DNA of 64,000 nt. Source: Diplosphaera chodatii. Taxonomy: Eukaryota > Chlorophyta > Trebouxiophyceae > Prasiolales > Stichococcaceae. The stretch lies in assembly GCA_032358165.1 (NCBI GenBank), contig JAALGY010000039.1, forward strand, positions 992,001 through 1,056,000, in the 5' to 3' direction. The notes beneath the pieces are model-generated. The model was not told the origin of the DNA and ran no database searches. It saw nothing but the letters and a program-made list of their open reading frames with translations. This document shows positions 36,502 to 48,037 of this stretch, one piece after another. Each line of letters begins with the position of its first letter. Position 1 is the stretch's first letter. The position numbers and the translations under genes were made by a program.

Positions 36502-37499
36502 GGCAGCGGGCTGCAGGGACCTCTGGAGGTTGAGGTGACCAAGTCACCGTCTCACTTTCACGGCGGGACGGACGCCAAATACAGCAATACCAACAAACAG
36601 TGAGGAAGTGCGATTTGCGAAGCGGCGATCTTAATGTTCTGTCCGACCGTCGCACGTTGCAAGCTCACGTTGGCAAGGGATGGCACATGTGCAGCAGGTC
36701 ACGTCATCGCAGGGTTAACCACCAGTGCACCCTGCATCATTCTTGGGAAACGCTGCTGCAAAATTGTAGCAAGCCAACGATCAGATAGAGCATATCAATG
36801 CTATCAACTCACCCACCCAACAGCTATCAACCACTAGCACGTTTACACTCGTCATTATAAACTTGCCACATGTGTGCGGATAATTGCCAGTTTTACACTT
36901 GCTAAAACCACCAAGTGGCTTCTGCTACAGCAGGCTGCAACGGCGGGTATGACCAACAACACAGCCTATACTACAACTTCTCATGTATGCCTCAACGCTT
37001 GTAGTAAAGTATAACCAACAACCAAGGTACAACCTATGCTGCAACGTCTGCATGTGTGTCTGAAGGCTTGTAGGATTTAAACCCTCAAAAAGACTCCGTC
37101 GTTGAATTCTGTTGCTTCTGTCTAAATGAAACGTGAGTGGTGCTGGCGTAAGCAACATCCAACATCAGTAAGTTCAGCACAGGCACTCACGTGTCGGAAA
37201 CAAACCAAAGGGATATCACTCAGGTCAGATGGTGCAGCTCGCCATATTGAAGGGTCAATGCTGCACACTATCCTGCTATAGTTTGGCAACACAGCGCTTC
37301 AGGGAAACCCCACACAAGCCGTGAACCACTCTATCCAAACTTGCTGAGTGTCTGCCATGCCACAGCTGCTCGACTTGCTGCTCTTTCTCTGCTATACAAC
37401 ACTACATCTTGGCCCGCGAGGGGGCGGTTCGGCACGGTTGTCAGGACGGGACCAGAACCGGAACCCATCTTTGATGCCATAGTTGTTGGCTCATCACAC
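36502..37499. other. Intergenic region, relatively A/T-rich
   Basis: Promoter side of the beta-oxidation gene and 3' side of the FN3-like gene. No coding frame is supported. It is less GC-rich than its surroundings and holds the tandem repeat at 36947-37073. Confidence 0.5.
36947..37073. repeat. Two-copy imperfect tandem repeat
   Basis: Copy 1 (36947-37004) and copy 2 (37009-37073) both start GTAT(G/A)ACCAACAAC and end G(C/G)CTTGTAG, with a shared middle CCTAT(A/G)CT(A/G)CAAC. Copies are about 60 bases each, diverged and with small indels. Confidence 0.65.
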
Positions 37500-40400
37500 T
37501 CAGGCCTGCAGCAGGCGCCTTCCCTTCTGCGTTCCAGCCGTTGTCGGAAGTCCCTCCGCAGCTGTGCCGCCCAGAGTGCCGCCCTTGCTTGAGAGCAGCC
37601 TGCAAACATAACAGGAACATTATTTCCTGTCTGGCCATTGTACACGGTCTGGCCATTGTACAGCTCGGTGCACCAAGCTAGCTAGCGTACGGTATTGCAA
37701 GCATGCTGGCATGCTGTTGCGATGCAAGGGAGCACTGTAGCATGACGCAGATCCACTCACCAGACTTTCCGGGGATCCGTTGTAGGGACCTGCCCATTGG
37801 TGAGGCGGAGCTGCAGTGCAAAACAATAGGCAGTGTCAAGTCAGGTGGAGTCACTGACATGCCGTTGCGTGCAGATGCGGGATGAACAGTGCTGCTCTCA
37901 CTGCTGGCCAACATCTCATGTTCGACCATGGAGTGCATCAGCTGCAGTCTGTGCTTCCAAACCCGCAGTAGCTGCTGACAGAAACAGCTGCAAGCGACAA
38001 CTGGGGATGGGCAGCCCACAGGTGACTGCATGTGTGTCATGTGTGCGTCAGCAGGCTCACCGTCCAGGTGGGCAGCGCGGGGGCCACGGGGGCCTGGACT
38101 GCGACAGGGGAGGACGGCACTAGTGTCACGCCGGCTGGGCACCCTGCAGCGGTGCCGCAGGTGCCGCACGGCCCGCCCAGGCAGATGTAGATGCGGGCGG
38201 CGGGGTTGGTGGCGCTGGGGACGTCTGTGGATGTGCCCGTCAGGCGCCAGTCGCCGACCTTCCACCTGGAGAGCAGCACCCCTCCGACTGTAAGTGGCCG
38301 TGTGCTGACAGGAGGAGCTGCCGTATCCGACCCAACAACATGCTGGGAGCGTGAGCACACGCGTGGGGGCCGTCACCATGAGATCAGAACAGAGGCAGCG
38401 GGCAGCATCCCAGCGCTGATAGGAACAACGGGTTCCACGGGGGCGCGGGGCACAAACACACAGCAGCAACTCACTGGTTCTGATCCAGGGTCAGCTTGTC
38501 GGTTGCGGACTGGACCAGCAGCGGGCTGCTGGCCGCTGATGCATCACCAGTGACGCCGTCAGAGTTGCGGCCTGCCACCTGCATGACATCACCACCTCTT
38601 TCAGGCACGACAATCATCATACGATTGAGCATCGAGCACATTTGCATGGTGCAAATCCTACAGTTCGCGACAACAGCTATCAAGGGTCCACTGACTGAAA
38701 GGGAAGCTAGTCTTTTGCTGTGCGTACCGTTGCGTAGTATGTCTTGCCGGGAGTGAGCCCATTGACTGTCCTGAACTTGTCGGTGATGCCGATGATGGTG
38801 TTGGACGGCTGCAGGAATCATCATGCTGTCTCAGTTGACCTCCACACACAACAGTGGCACTCCTTGGCTTTGCTTGCCTGGGACGACAATAGGCATGTGG
38901 ACGACAGCATGTAACACATAATTATTTCTACTCAACTGATGGGGGCCCTGCATGCGTGGACCAGACCGCACACTGCAGATGCACCGCCCTTCTGGGCTCA
39001 AGGCTCAGGTGTGAGAGTGCGCACCGCGGTGCCAGCAGTCGGGGCGGTGTCCAGGTACAGCTTCACGGTGTAGTCAACGGCATTGGGCACCGCCGTCCAG
39101 CTGAGGGATACCGAGGCCTGTTGCAGGAAGGCATGCAGCCTCATAAGCTTCTTGCTGGCCCGGCTGGAAAATGTACAGCAAGCTTAGCTTGTAATCACCA
39201 CCAAGCACAAACAGTTCGGGATATCAAATGGTGCAATCTTGTGGGCGGTCGAGGTGCATGTGCACCTGGCCAGCAGTGCCGCTGATGGTGGGAGCGCCCA
39301 CGACGGCGGGAGCTGCTGCTGTTGTGAACCTGAGGCCGTTGGGGAAGGCATTCGTGCCCGCGAAGATAACCCAGCTGACGTCCAGGAACCCACTGTCAAG
39401 AAGGCAGCGGTGAGACGTCAGGCATCGTGAAGTGGGGTCCATCTGAAGGCACACACATGTACTGCCGACTCGGCCATGCATAAGTGATGCATGGCCATGC
39501 AATGCTCATGCAGTTCTATCAACTGTGTGTTACCCGGCAGGGATGATAAGCGGCTTGTTGGCCGGGTCATAGAGCACGGCCGATGGCGCCAGGCCATCTG
39601 CCTCGGTGTACGCAGGCACAGTGTCGCCAGTCGAGCTGCTGGTGACATAGATGGGAGAGCCAGCTGGGTCGGGCGTCAGGACGACCTGCAATTTAGGTGC
39701 CCATCTGTGTGAGTGCCGGCTATCTTCTGGTGTGCTACCAATCATTGCAAGCACCAAACACCACAACTTCCTGTGTATGCAACTTCCTGTGTCGCAGCAG
39801 GAAGACTGATTGCGGAGGCTGAATGCAGACATGTGAATCCACACCTTGTTGGACACGACGCTCGCAGAGACGCTTGCCGATCCCGTCTGGGATGTCGTCG
39901 TCTGCAGACCATGGCAATGGCAATCGTCACAACCCAGTTCTGGCCGCTCCATCATCCATGATGCAATGCTTTGCCGAGATGCAGGACGGACATGCCGCAG
40001 TGACCCATCGCAGCAGAGTGCTCACCGGCGCCTGCAGCTCGAATGGAAGCGACAGCCTGCCGTCCTGGGTCTGTGAGCGGACGACGACGGTGTAGGTGGA
40101 TGCGCCCGCTGTCAGGCCCGTCAGTACGGTGGACTTTGCGCTGGTCGAAGCGATGTACTGCCCGATCTCCGCCTGTGGTGGCAGCAGCAGCTGATGCAGC
40201 AACACACCACACCCTGGCATTGGGCGACAAGCAGTGTGTCGGGCACACCAATGCTGCCGGCCATGAAGCTGTTGCACGCCAAGCAGAATGAAACATGTGA
40301 GGAGTCTCACCTGTGTCGGCCCATTCACCGTTGATGTTGCGGCTCCCATTGCCAGCACATGGAAGCCGACCCTTGGGCTCGTCTGTGCAGTTGATACAGG

Positions 40401-43400
40401 TTCTGCACGTACAAGAACCAAGATAGTCTGCTGACCAAAACGATGCTATGCACACTACAACGCTTTAAGATACAGCTAGGCAGACTTATTGTTAAGCAGC
40501 CAGCAGGCCATTGGCAGCGTGCATGACAGACAACATTCGTGCATGAACATGCAGGCTCTACAAACTCGCTTCAAGGCGTGAAGCAGCTGGAAAGGATCTC
40601 TCACCAGTCCAATCAACGCGCAGGGAAGTGCTTGTAGCTGAGCTTGTGGTGAACACCCCTACATCAGGCACACCCTGACGTCAGACCCTGACGTCAGACC
40701 TGCTGTCATCTCAAGGACAACCTTGTGTCTCTTCCGGGCAGGCACTGTGTGACAGACGATGCCCATATGCTGCAAGACACAGGTGTGAGGGTCCAATTTA
40801 GTAGTGCGGCAATGGCAGGTTGGCAGCTCACCAGTAGATGGCGGAGCGATGGCTGGCCCAGGTGGGCACAGGCCTGCAGCAGATTAGGGGCACCAGCACA
40901 TCAGCTTCGGCACAGACAAAGCACTGCACAGTCGCAATGATGATGCATCGTTATAAGCAGGCAGAGTGCGCCGGGGCTTGTGTGCAATGCCAATGCAACA
41001 CCCATCTGCAAATGTGCCAGCTGGTTACCTGTGCCAGCACCTCCCGGCTCAAGGAACTCTTGGAGGGTGAGAGCCACGGGGTTGGCATTGGCGTCAGTGT
41101 ACTGCACAAGCAGGCAGCAGTGTTGTGTCATGCTGTCAGTGTACTCAAGTCCGCTAACACGATCTTGGCCAAGGTGATGGCAGCATCGACTGCCCTCAGC
41201 TTTGCACGATCAGTACTCAACAGCAGCATCTGCTTGCCAGACCCACATTACCCCTTGCAGCTCGAGTGGATGGTGTGCAAGAGTCATTTCTGCTGGTGCA
41301 CTCGTGGAAGATGCCACCTGGCATGACAACAGTAAGCAGCTCACCGCAGCAAAGGTGATGGAAGGAATGCCGTTCAGGGCAGAGTTGGCCATGTCTGCTG
41401 CCGCCCCGCCAGTGTTGTCAAATTGGAAGGTGGCCGTGAACTTCCTGTAGCCAGTTGCCTTGGCTGCAAGGAGGCAACGGTAGCACCATAAGGTGGTGGC
41501 TGACAACTGTGCAGTTTGGTACGCTGCCGTTGAGCAGCTATGCCAGCGGTCGCATTGCATAGCAAAGCAGTTGCTTGGCAGGGTCTCAGCGGGAGAGAAG
41601 TACTCACCACCGCTGCCAGGGGCGTAGTCCACGAAGGTCAGGGTCGTGCCGGCAGACACGAGACCGGCAGGCCGTGTGGGACCGACTGCAGCAGGTGGGG
41701 AGGCAACTGTGAAAGTGTGGACATCAAGCACAGCAGCCCAGATGGCACAAGCAGATAGTGGCTGATGCGTCTATGCAGGATGCAAAGGACGCTGTGGTGC
41801 CCATACGATGGGCTGTGCTCGGCAGGGGTGCGAGGACTGCCGCTGCGAGGAGCCCTTACCAGTGCTGACTCGGATGTCGCGCTTTCCAACAGCCGTGGCA
41901 AGCAGGTCGGGCTGCACAATGCGCACAGCTGCGCCGGCCTCGTCCAGGCCTGCATAATGTTGCAGATATGCCAAATTATCAACCTGAGGGTGGTCCCTGT
42001 TTCCTCGTTGAATCAGCAGCAGACATAAAGTGACAGCTCATAGAGATTGGCATTTACAGTAGCACGATGGCAAGTGATACACTTGCAAATGTGACACACA
42101 ACTGCAGGGTGAAGTTTGAAAAAGCGCTGACGTGAGCATGCACACTAACGAGCACACCACGGCCAGCAGTGAGTGCACAACGAGGCGCGGTCAATAGCTT
42201 GGTGCCGGTAGCGCACCAACTTTAGAGTAGCCGGTGATCGTGACGGTGTCGGGCGCTGTCAGGCGCACGGAGGACTGCGCGCTGGGCGGCCGGATTGGCG
42301 CAGCGCCGAGGGGCGTCTCTGGCAGGCCGCCGCAGTCCGCAGCGATCATCCTGCTCAGAACAGCAGCTGCTCAGCAGGCTCGTCAAACAATAGCCAGTCC
42401 GCGGGTGGAAGCATGTCTCGCATGCCACATGCCGCATCGGCCATGCGAAGTGTGCATTTGAGTGCATACTATATAAATACTGCAGCCAGCACTCACTCGC
42501 CGACGATGTCGTTGTTGATGAGGAGGCGGACCTGCAGCATGGTCGGAGTGCGGTTGGTGTCAGTGGCGGGGCCAAACAAAAACTGAGCATTGTTTGCTGC
42601 CGTCTGGTATGCACCCTGGTCACATCTGGCCCTGAGGCCCTGCGAAGGTTACTGGCTGCAGAGGGGCGTTTGCTGCAGAATCGGCACAACGGGCACTGCG
42701 CAGCAAGAGCGCATTCACCTTGTGGCCATTTTCGATGGCTGGCGTGACCTTGCTCAAGGGGTCTGTCGACGCGAGTCCATCGCCCCAGCAGCTGCAGTGC
42801 AAATGACGATGGTGAGACAGGCCTACCTTGCAAAATTTTCACATTGTAGATCAGAGTTGGTCGCAGACATGATCCACAGCTGCCTTGCAATCCAAGCTCT
42901 GACTATGCTACAGTATCTGCTTGGCAACTGGTGCATGCTTTCAGGGCTGGTGTCACAGATACAGCCAGCCATATATGTATACCCCGCAGAGTGCAGTGGA
43001 GGCATGCCAGACACCAGGCCAAATCGCACACATGCGCACACTGAACCAAGGGCGTAAGAGGGTCAAGAGACTCACTAGCCGCCTGGGTGGTTGATCTCGA
43101 AGGCGACGTCCGCCCCGGACACCTGGCAGATTGCTGCGCCAATGACCGCGTTGCTGGTGTCGACCACCTCCACTCGCATGTTCTGGCCCTTGTATTGCTG
43201 CAGGACGCCAGGGCAGGTAAAGTAACACACAGTGTAATGCAACATTTGCCGCTGCACCCGAGGTCTGGTTTGACAGCACCAAGTGGCAGGCATGCGGCTG
43301 AATGTAATCAGAGCAGAGCAGGGTCAACGGATGTGCAGCAGCAGTGCGTTCGTACCGTGTATGCGTCGACATGCACGAAATCTGGACAAAGCACAGGAAC

Positions 43401-44536
43401 AAACCGTCAGTATCGCCGAAACGTCTGACGCTGAGATACATTTGATGACGTGACTGCAACCTGGCATGCAACAGCAAAATGTGGATGCAGCACAGGAGAG
43501 TGTGCAGAGGCAGGCAGCAATAGCAGCACACGCACCACGACCCTGCAGCAGGGAGGTGCAGTGTATCAATATCGGGTCTACATTTGTGCAAAACGGCAAG
43601 GACATGCGCATCAGCAACAAGAAAGTTCCTGATTTGGACGGGTCACTGCCATCAAATTGTAGAGCCTGCGCAGGAGAGGTGGGAACGCACCGTGAAGATG
43701 AGGATGTTGTTCGGGAAAGCTGGGATGCGCAGTCCGGGAACTGGGCCTGTGAGGCAGTGAGAAGACCGTCAAACTCAGGCAATCATGGCGTCCACAGGTC
43801 CAGGCCGTGAACCCGATGTAAGTGGCGCGACAGCGTTCTAAGAAAGTCGCCAGCAGTAGTGTTGCGCCGACTTCAAGCATACCCAAATGCGCAGCTGCAC
43901 ATGGGATCTGACAACATCGGTGCGTTGTTCGTGAGGGTATCGACATGCTGACAGCTGACGACTGGCTCGAGCCTACAACTGAACGCTCAAATCAGTCGCA
44001 GGCTGCCCGGTGGTGCCGACGTGCAGCACTGACAAAAGTTCCTACTGATATTTCCACGTGTGCCCGCACGCAATACTGCGAACGTCCCCTAGATAGCGCC
44101 TGACCACCATCAGTCATGCAAGACTGCACGCGCAGTGCCCCGCGACGTCCCGGATTCATGTGAAAGGAGACCTAGCTTGCTGGGTGAAGGCCTTACTTGG
44201 GTTGTAGAAGCCCGCGGGATCGACGTCCACTACTTGGGCCGTTGCGCCACCAGCAGCCGCGACGAGCAGAGCACATGCCTGCGGAAACGTTAACAAAGCG
44301 CTCGCTGCAGTCGGAGACAAGGTTAGGCACCAGAGGCAGTGAGCAGGTCTGCTGTCGCCATGTCCAACTAACGAAGCCAGGCCCCTATCTATCTGCCGAG
44401 CACTTGTGTGAGCGTGCGCTGCAGTGATGGGCATACATGGCTCAGTAGCGACATTTTCAGGCTGTTGTGCAGTCATAGGCCTTTGACGTACCAGAAGCGC
44501 CGCAGGCATGACGGCTGACAGCCGTGCGCCACCCAT
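37500..44536 (-). CDS. Secreted protein with fibronectin-III-like segments
   Basis: Long gene of many small exons read leftward. The ATG at 44536 and the next exon join in phase to give MGGARLSAVMPAALLACALL then VAAAGGATAQVVDVDPAGFY, a good signal peptide. Later exons: PGLRIPAFPNNILIFT (43690), MRVEVVDTSNAVIGAAICQV (43130-43190), SSVRLTAPDTVTITGYSKVG (42220-42280), YRKFTATFQFDNTGGAAAD (41390-41450), TVLTGLTAGASTYTVVVRS (40075-40130), IYVTSSSTGDTVPAYTEADG (39595-39655), VSLSWTAVPNAVDYTVKLYL (39055-39115), FRTVNGLTPGKTYYATVR (38725-38775). The LTxGxxYxxxV and LSWxxVxxAxxYxVxL patterns are typical of fibronectin type III beta-sandwiches. A Cys-rich exon, CLGGPCGTCGTAAGC, lies at 38140-38195. The last exons give LRLTNGQVPTTDPRKVWLLS and end KGRRLLQA, stop 37500-37502. 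Probable extracellular matrix or surface protein; no enzyme motif seen and no family name recognised. Confidence 0.7.
40672..40697. repeat. Two tandem copies of a 13-base unit containing TGACGTCA
   Basis: ACCCTGACGTCAG at 40672-40684 is repeated exactly at 40685-40697, followed by ACCTG. Each copy holds the palindrome TGACGTCA, the bZIP/CRE core, in intronic sequence of the FN3-like gene. Confidence 0.6.
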
Positions 44537-45208
44537 CGTTCACACACAGAATTAGCGTGCGCGGGTACGAACGACTCCGGTTGCGGTAGCCTCAGCAGCG
44601 GGTGGCACAGCAGGAACAGTAGGCTGCTGTGGTCTGAACAAATGTGGATACGAGGCACGAGGGGCTGCAGCAATTGATTGTGGGCAGGGTGTGTGCTCGC
44701 GGCAGACTTCACCGGGGTGAGTTGGCCCAATGCATGGTACGGTGTTGGGCACGTGACGTGGCAATGGGACGTCACCGGTGGTCAACTTCGGCACAGCTGG
44801 GGGCGGCCTGTGATCTACCCACGACACTAGTCCAACTAGCTAGTCGGCCCTCAACTGCTAGTGTGCCGAGAAACCACAACGCTAACCCGAAAGGCCTCGA
44901 GTTGTCACTCCTTGCTGGAGTCAGCCTGGTTGTCAACCCAAGGCATGAGCCCAAGGCATTGGGGGGGGAGCATTGTTCAACTACAACGGCGCACAATCAG
45001 GGTGTGCTTACTTGGCGCACTTGCCGTGCACTCTGGCGCATCGTGTCTTCTCAAGGCATGCTGCACCACGTGCGCGTCCGCCATCTGGGTACCACCACAC
45101 TGCTGCACCCTGGCGTGCAGCTGCGCCAAGCGCCAGCACATGCAACATTGCATCGCCCTGCGCTCAGCACCAGCAGGACGGGCGCTCGCGCCTGGGTGCT
45201 GCCAACCC
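44537..45208. promoter_or_regulatory. Intergenic/promoter region of the FN3-like gene
   Basis: Lies between two minus-strand genes. It contains a small dyad, ACACTAG at 44824-44830 and CTAGTGT at 44858-44864, around an inner CTAGCTAG. A plus-strand frame at 44644-45327 has no recognisable domain. Confidence 0.4.
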
Positions 45209-47424
45209 TCAGCTGTCGTACTGTTGCCTGCAGCAAACAGCGACGCGCAGTGGCCACCACAGTACAATGTAAGCAGCCGGTCCTGAGTGGCTCAGCACAC
45301 CAGGTCATGGTGTGTGTTGTGGCGTGAACATGTGCACTGCCAAAGTGCAGCACGAAGCAGCAGCGCCAGCAGCGAATGCAGCCGCAGAGGCGGGGCCAGG
45401 CAGCAGTAGGCACCTGAGCACCATCTCCGCTTCCGACTTCCAGTGGCTGACGCTGGACTGCCCCTTGCCGCGCTTCTCCTTCTCCTTGTCCTTCCGGTCC
45501 TGCCGGGAGCGGGGCAGCGCCGCGCCGCCCACCCCCCTGCCGGCGCCAAATCACGCTTGAATACCCTGCTTGCTGTGCAGCTGCTGCAGGCCGCAGGGGC
45601 AGCAGCACGAGGCCAGGTTCAAAGGCGTCTGTGCCGCCGGGGAACCATGCAATGGCTGGGTGGAACAAGCAGGCGAATGCGGTGCACCTGTCCAGGAACT
45701 CGGACACCGGCAGCGCGGCGGTGCGCTTCCTGGCGACGGCGGCGCCTGGTCGCGCCGCCCCCGGCGCCGCCGGCGCTGCATCCGCCTCGTCCTGCCTGTG
45801 AAGCCGGGCACCAAAGGACTCAACACCATGTCGAGGCCCATGCTGAGATGCGGCTGCGCGGCTCCCGCGCGACCAGGACAGCTGCCTCTGCCCAGCTGCT
45901 GCGGGGCCTGCCTTGGTGACATCCTGCGCCCGGGAGCCAGCAGCGCCGTGCACCACAGCCGGCCATCAGCCACAAGCAACTGTGCACAGTGGCAAGCTGC
46001 TGTCCCACCCGGTGTCGGCGCTCGGCCGCCACTGCCCGCCCATGAGCGCCACCTGCGCCGCCGTCACGATGCCGCCGTCGTCGACCGGCTTGTTGGGCTC
46101 GGCCGCTGCCGAAATCTGCCCTGGCTGCTGCTTCGCCTCGCCCTGCGGGTATTGCACAAGCGGATAGGGTTGCATGGGCAATGCACCAGTCATGTGCGTC
46201 ATGAATCATAGGCCACGGCTGCAACAAGGACCACGAAACTCACGAGTGAGCGGCCAGTCTGTGTGTCACATGCGTGTGCGAGAGTCAATGAGCAGGGTGC
46301 ACGTCGCAGCGGGTGTCGCACCTTCTGCTTGGGCGCCATGCTGGCGATGTCCCAGCCCGCGGGCCGCTTGTCACCAACCTTAGGCTCGGCGGCGGACGCC
46401 TCCCGCGCCGCCACTTCGGCCTCCAGCTCTCCCCTCTGCCCGCAACACAGCTGCGCCATCAGCACCAGTCTCGACCCTCTGGCTCCCTTTCGGTTGCAAC
46501 AGGACGCGCTTGAGCTCCTGAGACCTTGCTTGCCCTGATCTGCACAATGCCATTTGGGGGTTGGCAACGCGAGGGGTGATGCTTGTCCGTGCCCGCAGCG
46601 GGCGACTCCTCACCGGCCTGCCTCTGTGGATGGCCCGCGCCACGGGGCGAGTGGCCTCGGGGTCCAAAAATGCTGGCCGCCCCGCCACCAGCCCAAGCGC
46701 AGTGCCAGCCGATGGCAACAGCTCCTGCACCAAAAAAAGACACTCCTCAGGTATAGGCTGCAGGCGGCAACCATCCGCACGGTGCTGCACTGTGCGGCAT
46801 GCCTGTGGCACTGCATGTGCATCTGCGCTGTGCAGCGCACATGACCAGCAGGCATTCAGCTGTGCCATGTGCAGCGGGCGCCCACCACGCCGTTCGACGG
46901 CCCCATCGCTGCGCTCGAGGATGTGGCCTCCTCGCCGTAGTCCCGCAGCCGCGCCTCTGCCGCTCGCCGCCGCACCGTCGCACTATCCACGCTGCAGCAG
47001 CAACGGCGGCGATACTCCGCACGGCCGCACACTGCTGAGGCTTGCAGGCTTCCAAATTGTGTTTCCCAGTGCGTGACCTTGCGGCCAGTTGAGTAGCAGG
47101 TCCTGCTGTTTATCACAGGGAGGTAGCTTAAACACAGGGAGGTGGCTTGCTGACCTGTCGGAGTCAGAGCCAAAGTAACTGTCCTCGGAGGCAGATGCCG
47201 CTGCTGCTGTGCCATTTGTGGCGCGATCGGCAGGTTGCGCTGCTGCTGCAAGTCATCGGACACAGTGGTCTTGAGCTACTGTAGGTTTTGATGCGCAGAT
47301 GCATGCAGTTTACAGAAAGTGAGCAACAGTGGCGCGATGTAGCACATCGACCAAGAACACCATTCAACGTGGCGACACCTGCTGTGTCATCAGAACCACT
47401 GCTATAGGCTACCAGCCCCTCCAT
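45209..47424 (-). CDS. Conserved nuclear-type protein of unknown function
   Basis: Multi-exon gene read leftward. A natural start is the ATG at 47424: MEGLVAYSSGSDDTAG, an acidic N-terminus like that of several splicing-associated proteins. The next exons read ASEDSYFGSDSDR and VDSATVRRRAAEARLRDYGE (46885-46990), ELLPSAGTALGLVAGRPAFL with DPEATRP (46600-46725), ELEAEVAAREASAAEPKVGD and GWDIASMAPKQK (46320-46440), GGIVTAAQVALMGGQW (46050-46095), AVARKRTAALPVSEFLDR (45690-45745), and RSRQDRKDKEKEKRGKGQSS (45450-45515). The C-terminus is SHWKSEAEMVLRQQYDS, with the last intron splitting an Arg codon; stop 45209-45211. The charged C-terminus looks conserved in land plants from memory of such endings, but I cannot name the family. 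A nuclear or splicing role is inference only. Confidence 0.6.
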
Positions 47425-48037
47425 CGGCTGAGGCTGCCAGAAAGCTGCTGCAGATGCGTTCGACGAGTGAGCAGGAAGTGGGATCCGAGGTGCCAGTTTA
47501 AATGGACCCAAATCTCCGATCTCGAGCAAGCTTTCGCTGTAGGACTCGAGGAGGTGTAGCTGTGATGTATGAGCAAAGCTGGCAACTCAGCGGTGCGTTT
47601 GCGGAGGCGAACCTGACTAGGAGTGGGGATGAGCTGGCATTGGCCAATGCCAACCCTGGCCACTTAGCTGGCAGGCGGGCATACTTTGAGACGAGCTGCT
47701 GTGTCTGGACAAGGTGGACACTGGCATTTCTGTCTTTGGATCTTTGGTTGGCCATACGATCAGGGTTACACACCGAGTTGCCAACATCCAACATCCTGAG
47801 GGTACCTGATCATCAAACGCAATGCAGAGCAGTAGGTCGTCGCCTACAAGAATGGTTTATCCCCTCCAATCTACAGCAATGCCCCCTCTCAAGCATGCGA
47901 CACATGCAGCAGGCCGCAGATCAGAGAGACCTGAGGGTAGGTCAGCTGCTGCTGCTGCTGCCAAGCAGACTTGGGTCGATGCGGCATGCTTCAACAATCA
48001 AGTAGATAGGTATTTATTGCCAGCTGACGTCAATCAC
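47425..48037. other. Intergenic region
   Basis: Promoter side of the unknown nuclear-type gene and 3' UTR of the small plastid-type gene. No coding signal is supported. Confidence 0.45.
47766..47770 (-). promoter_or_regulatory. Candidate TGTAA polyadenylation signal
   Basis: Minus-strand TGTAA about 270 bases beyond the stop at 48038. Weak, five-base evidence. Confidence 0.25.

Noticed and set aside
44644..45327. 227-codon plus-strand frame
   Set aside because: Covers a promoter region and the antisense of the last exon of the unknown nuclear-type gene; no domain or splice support.
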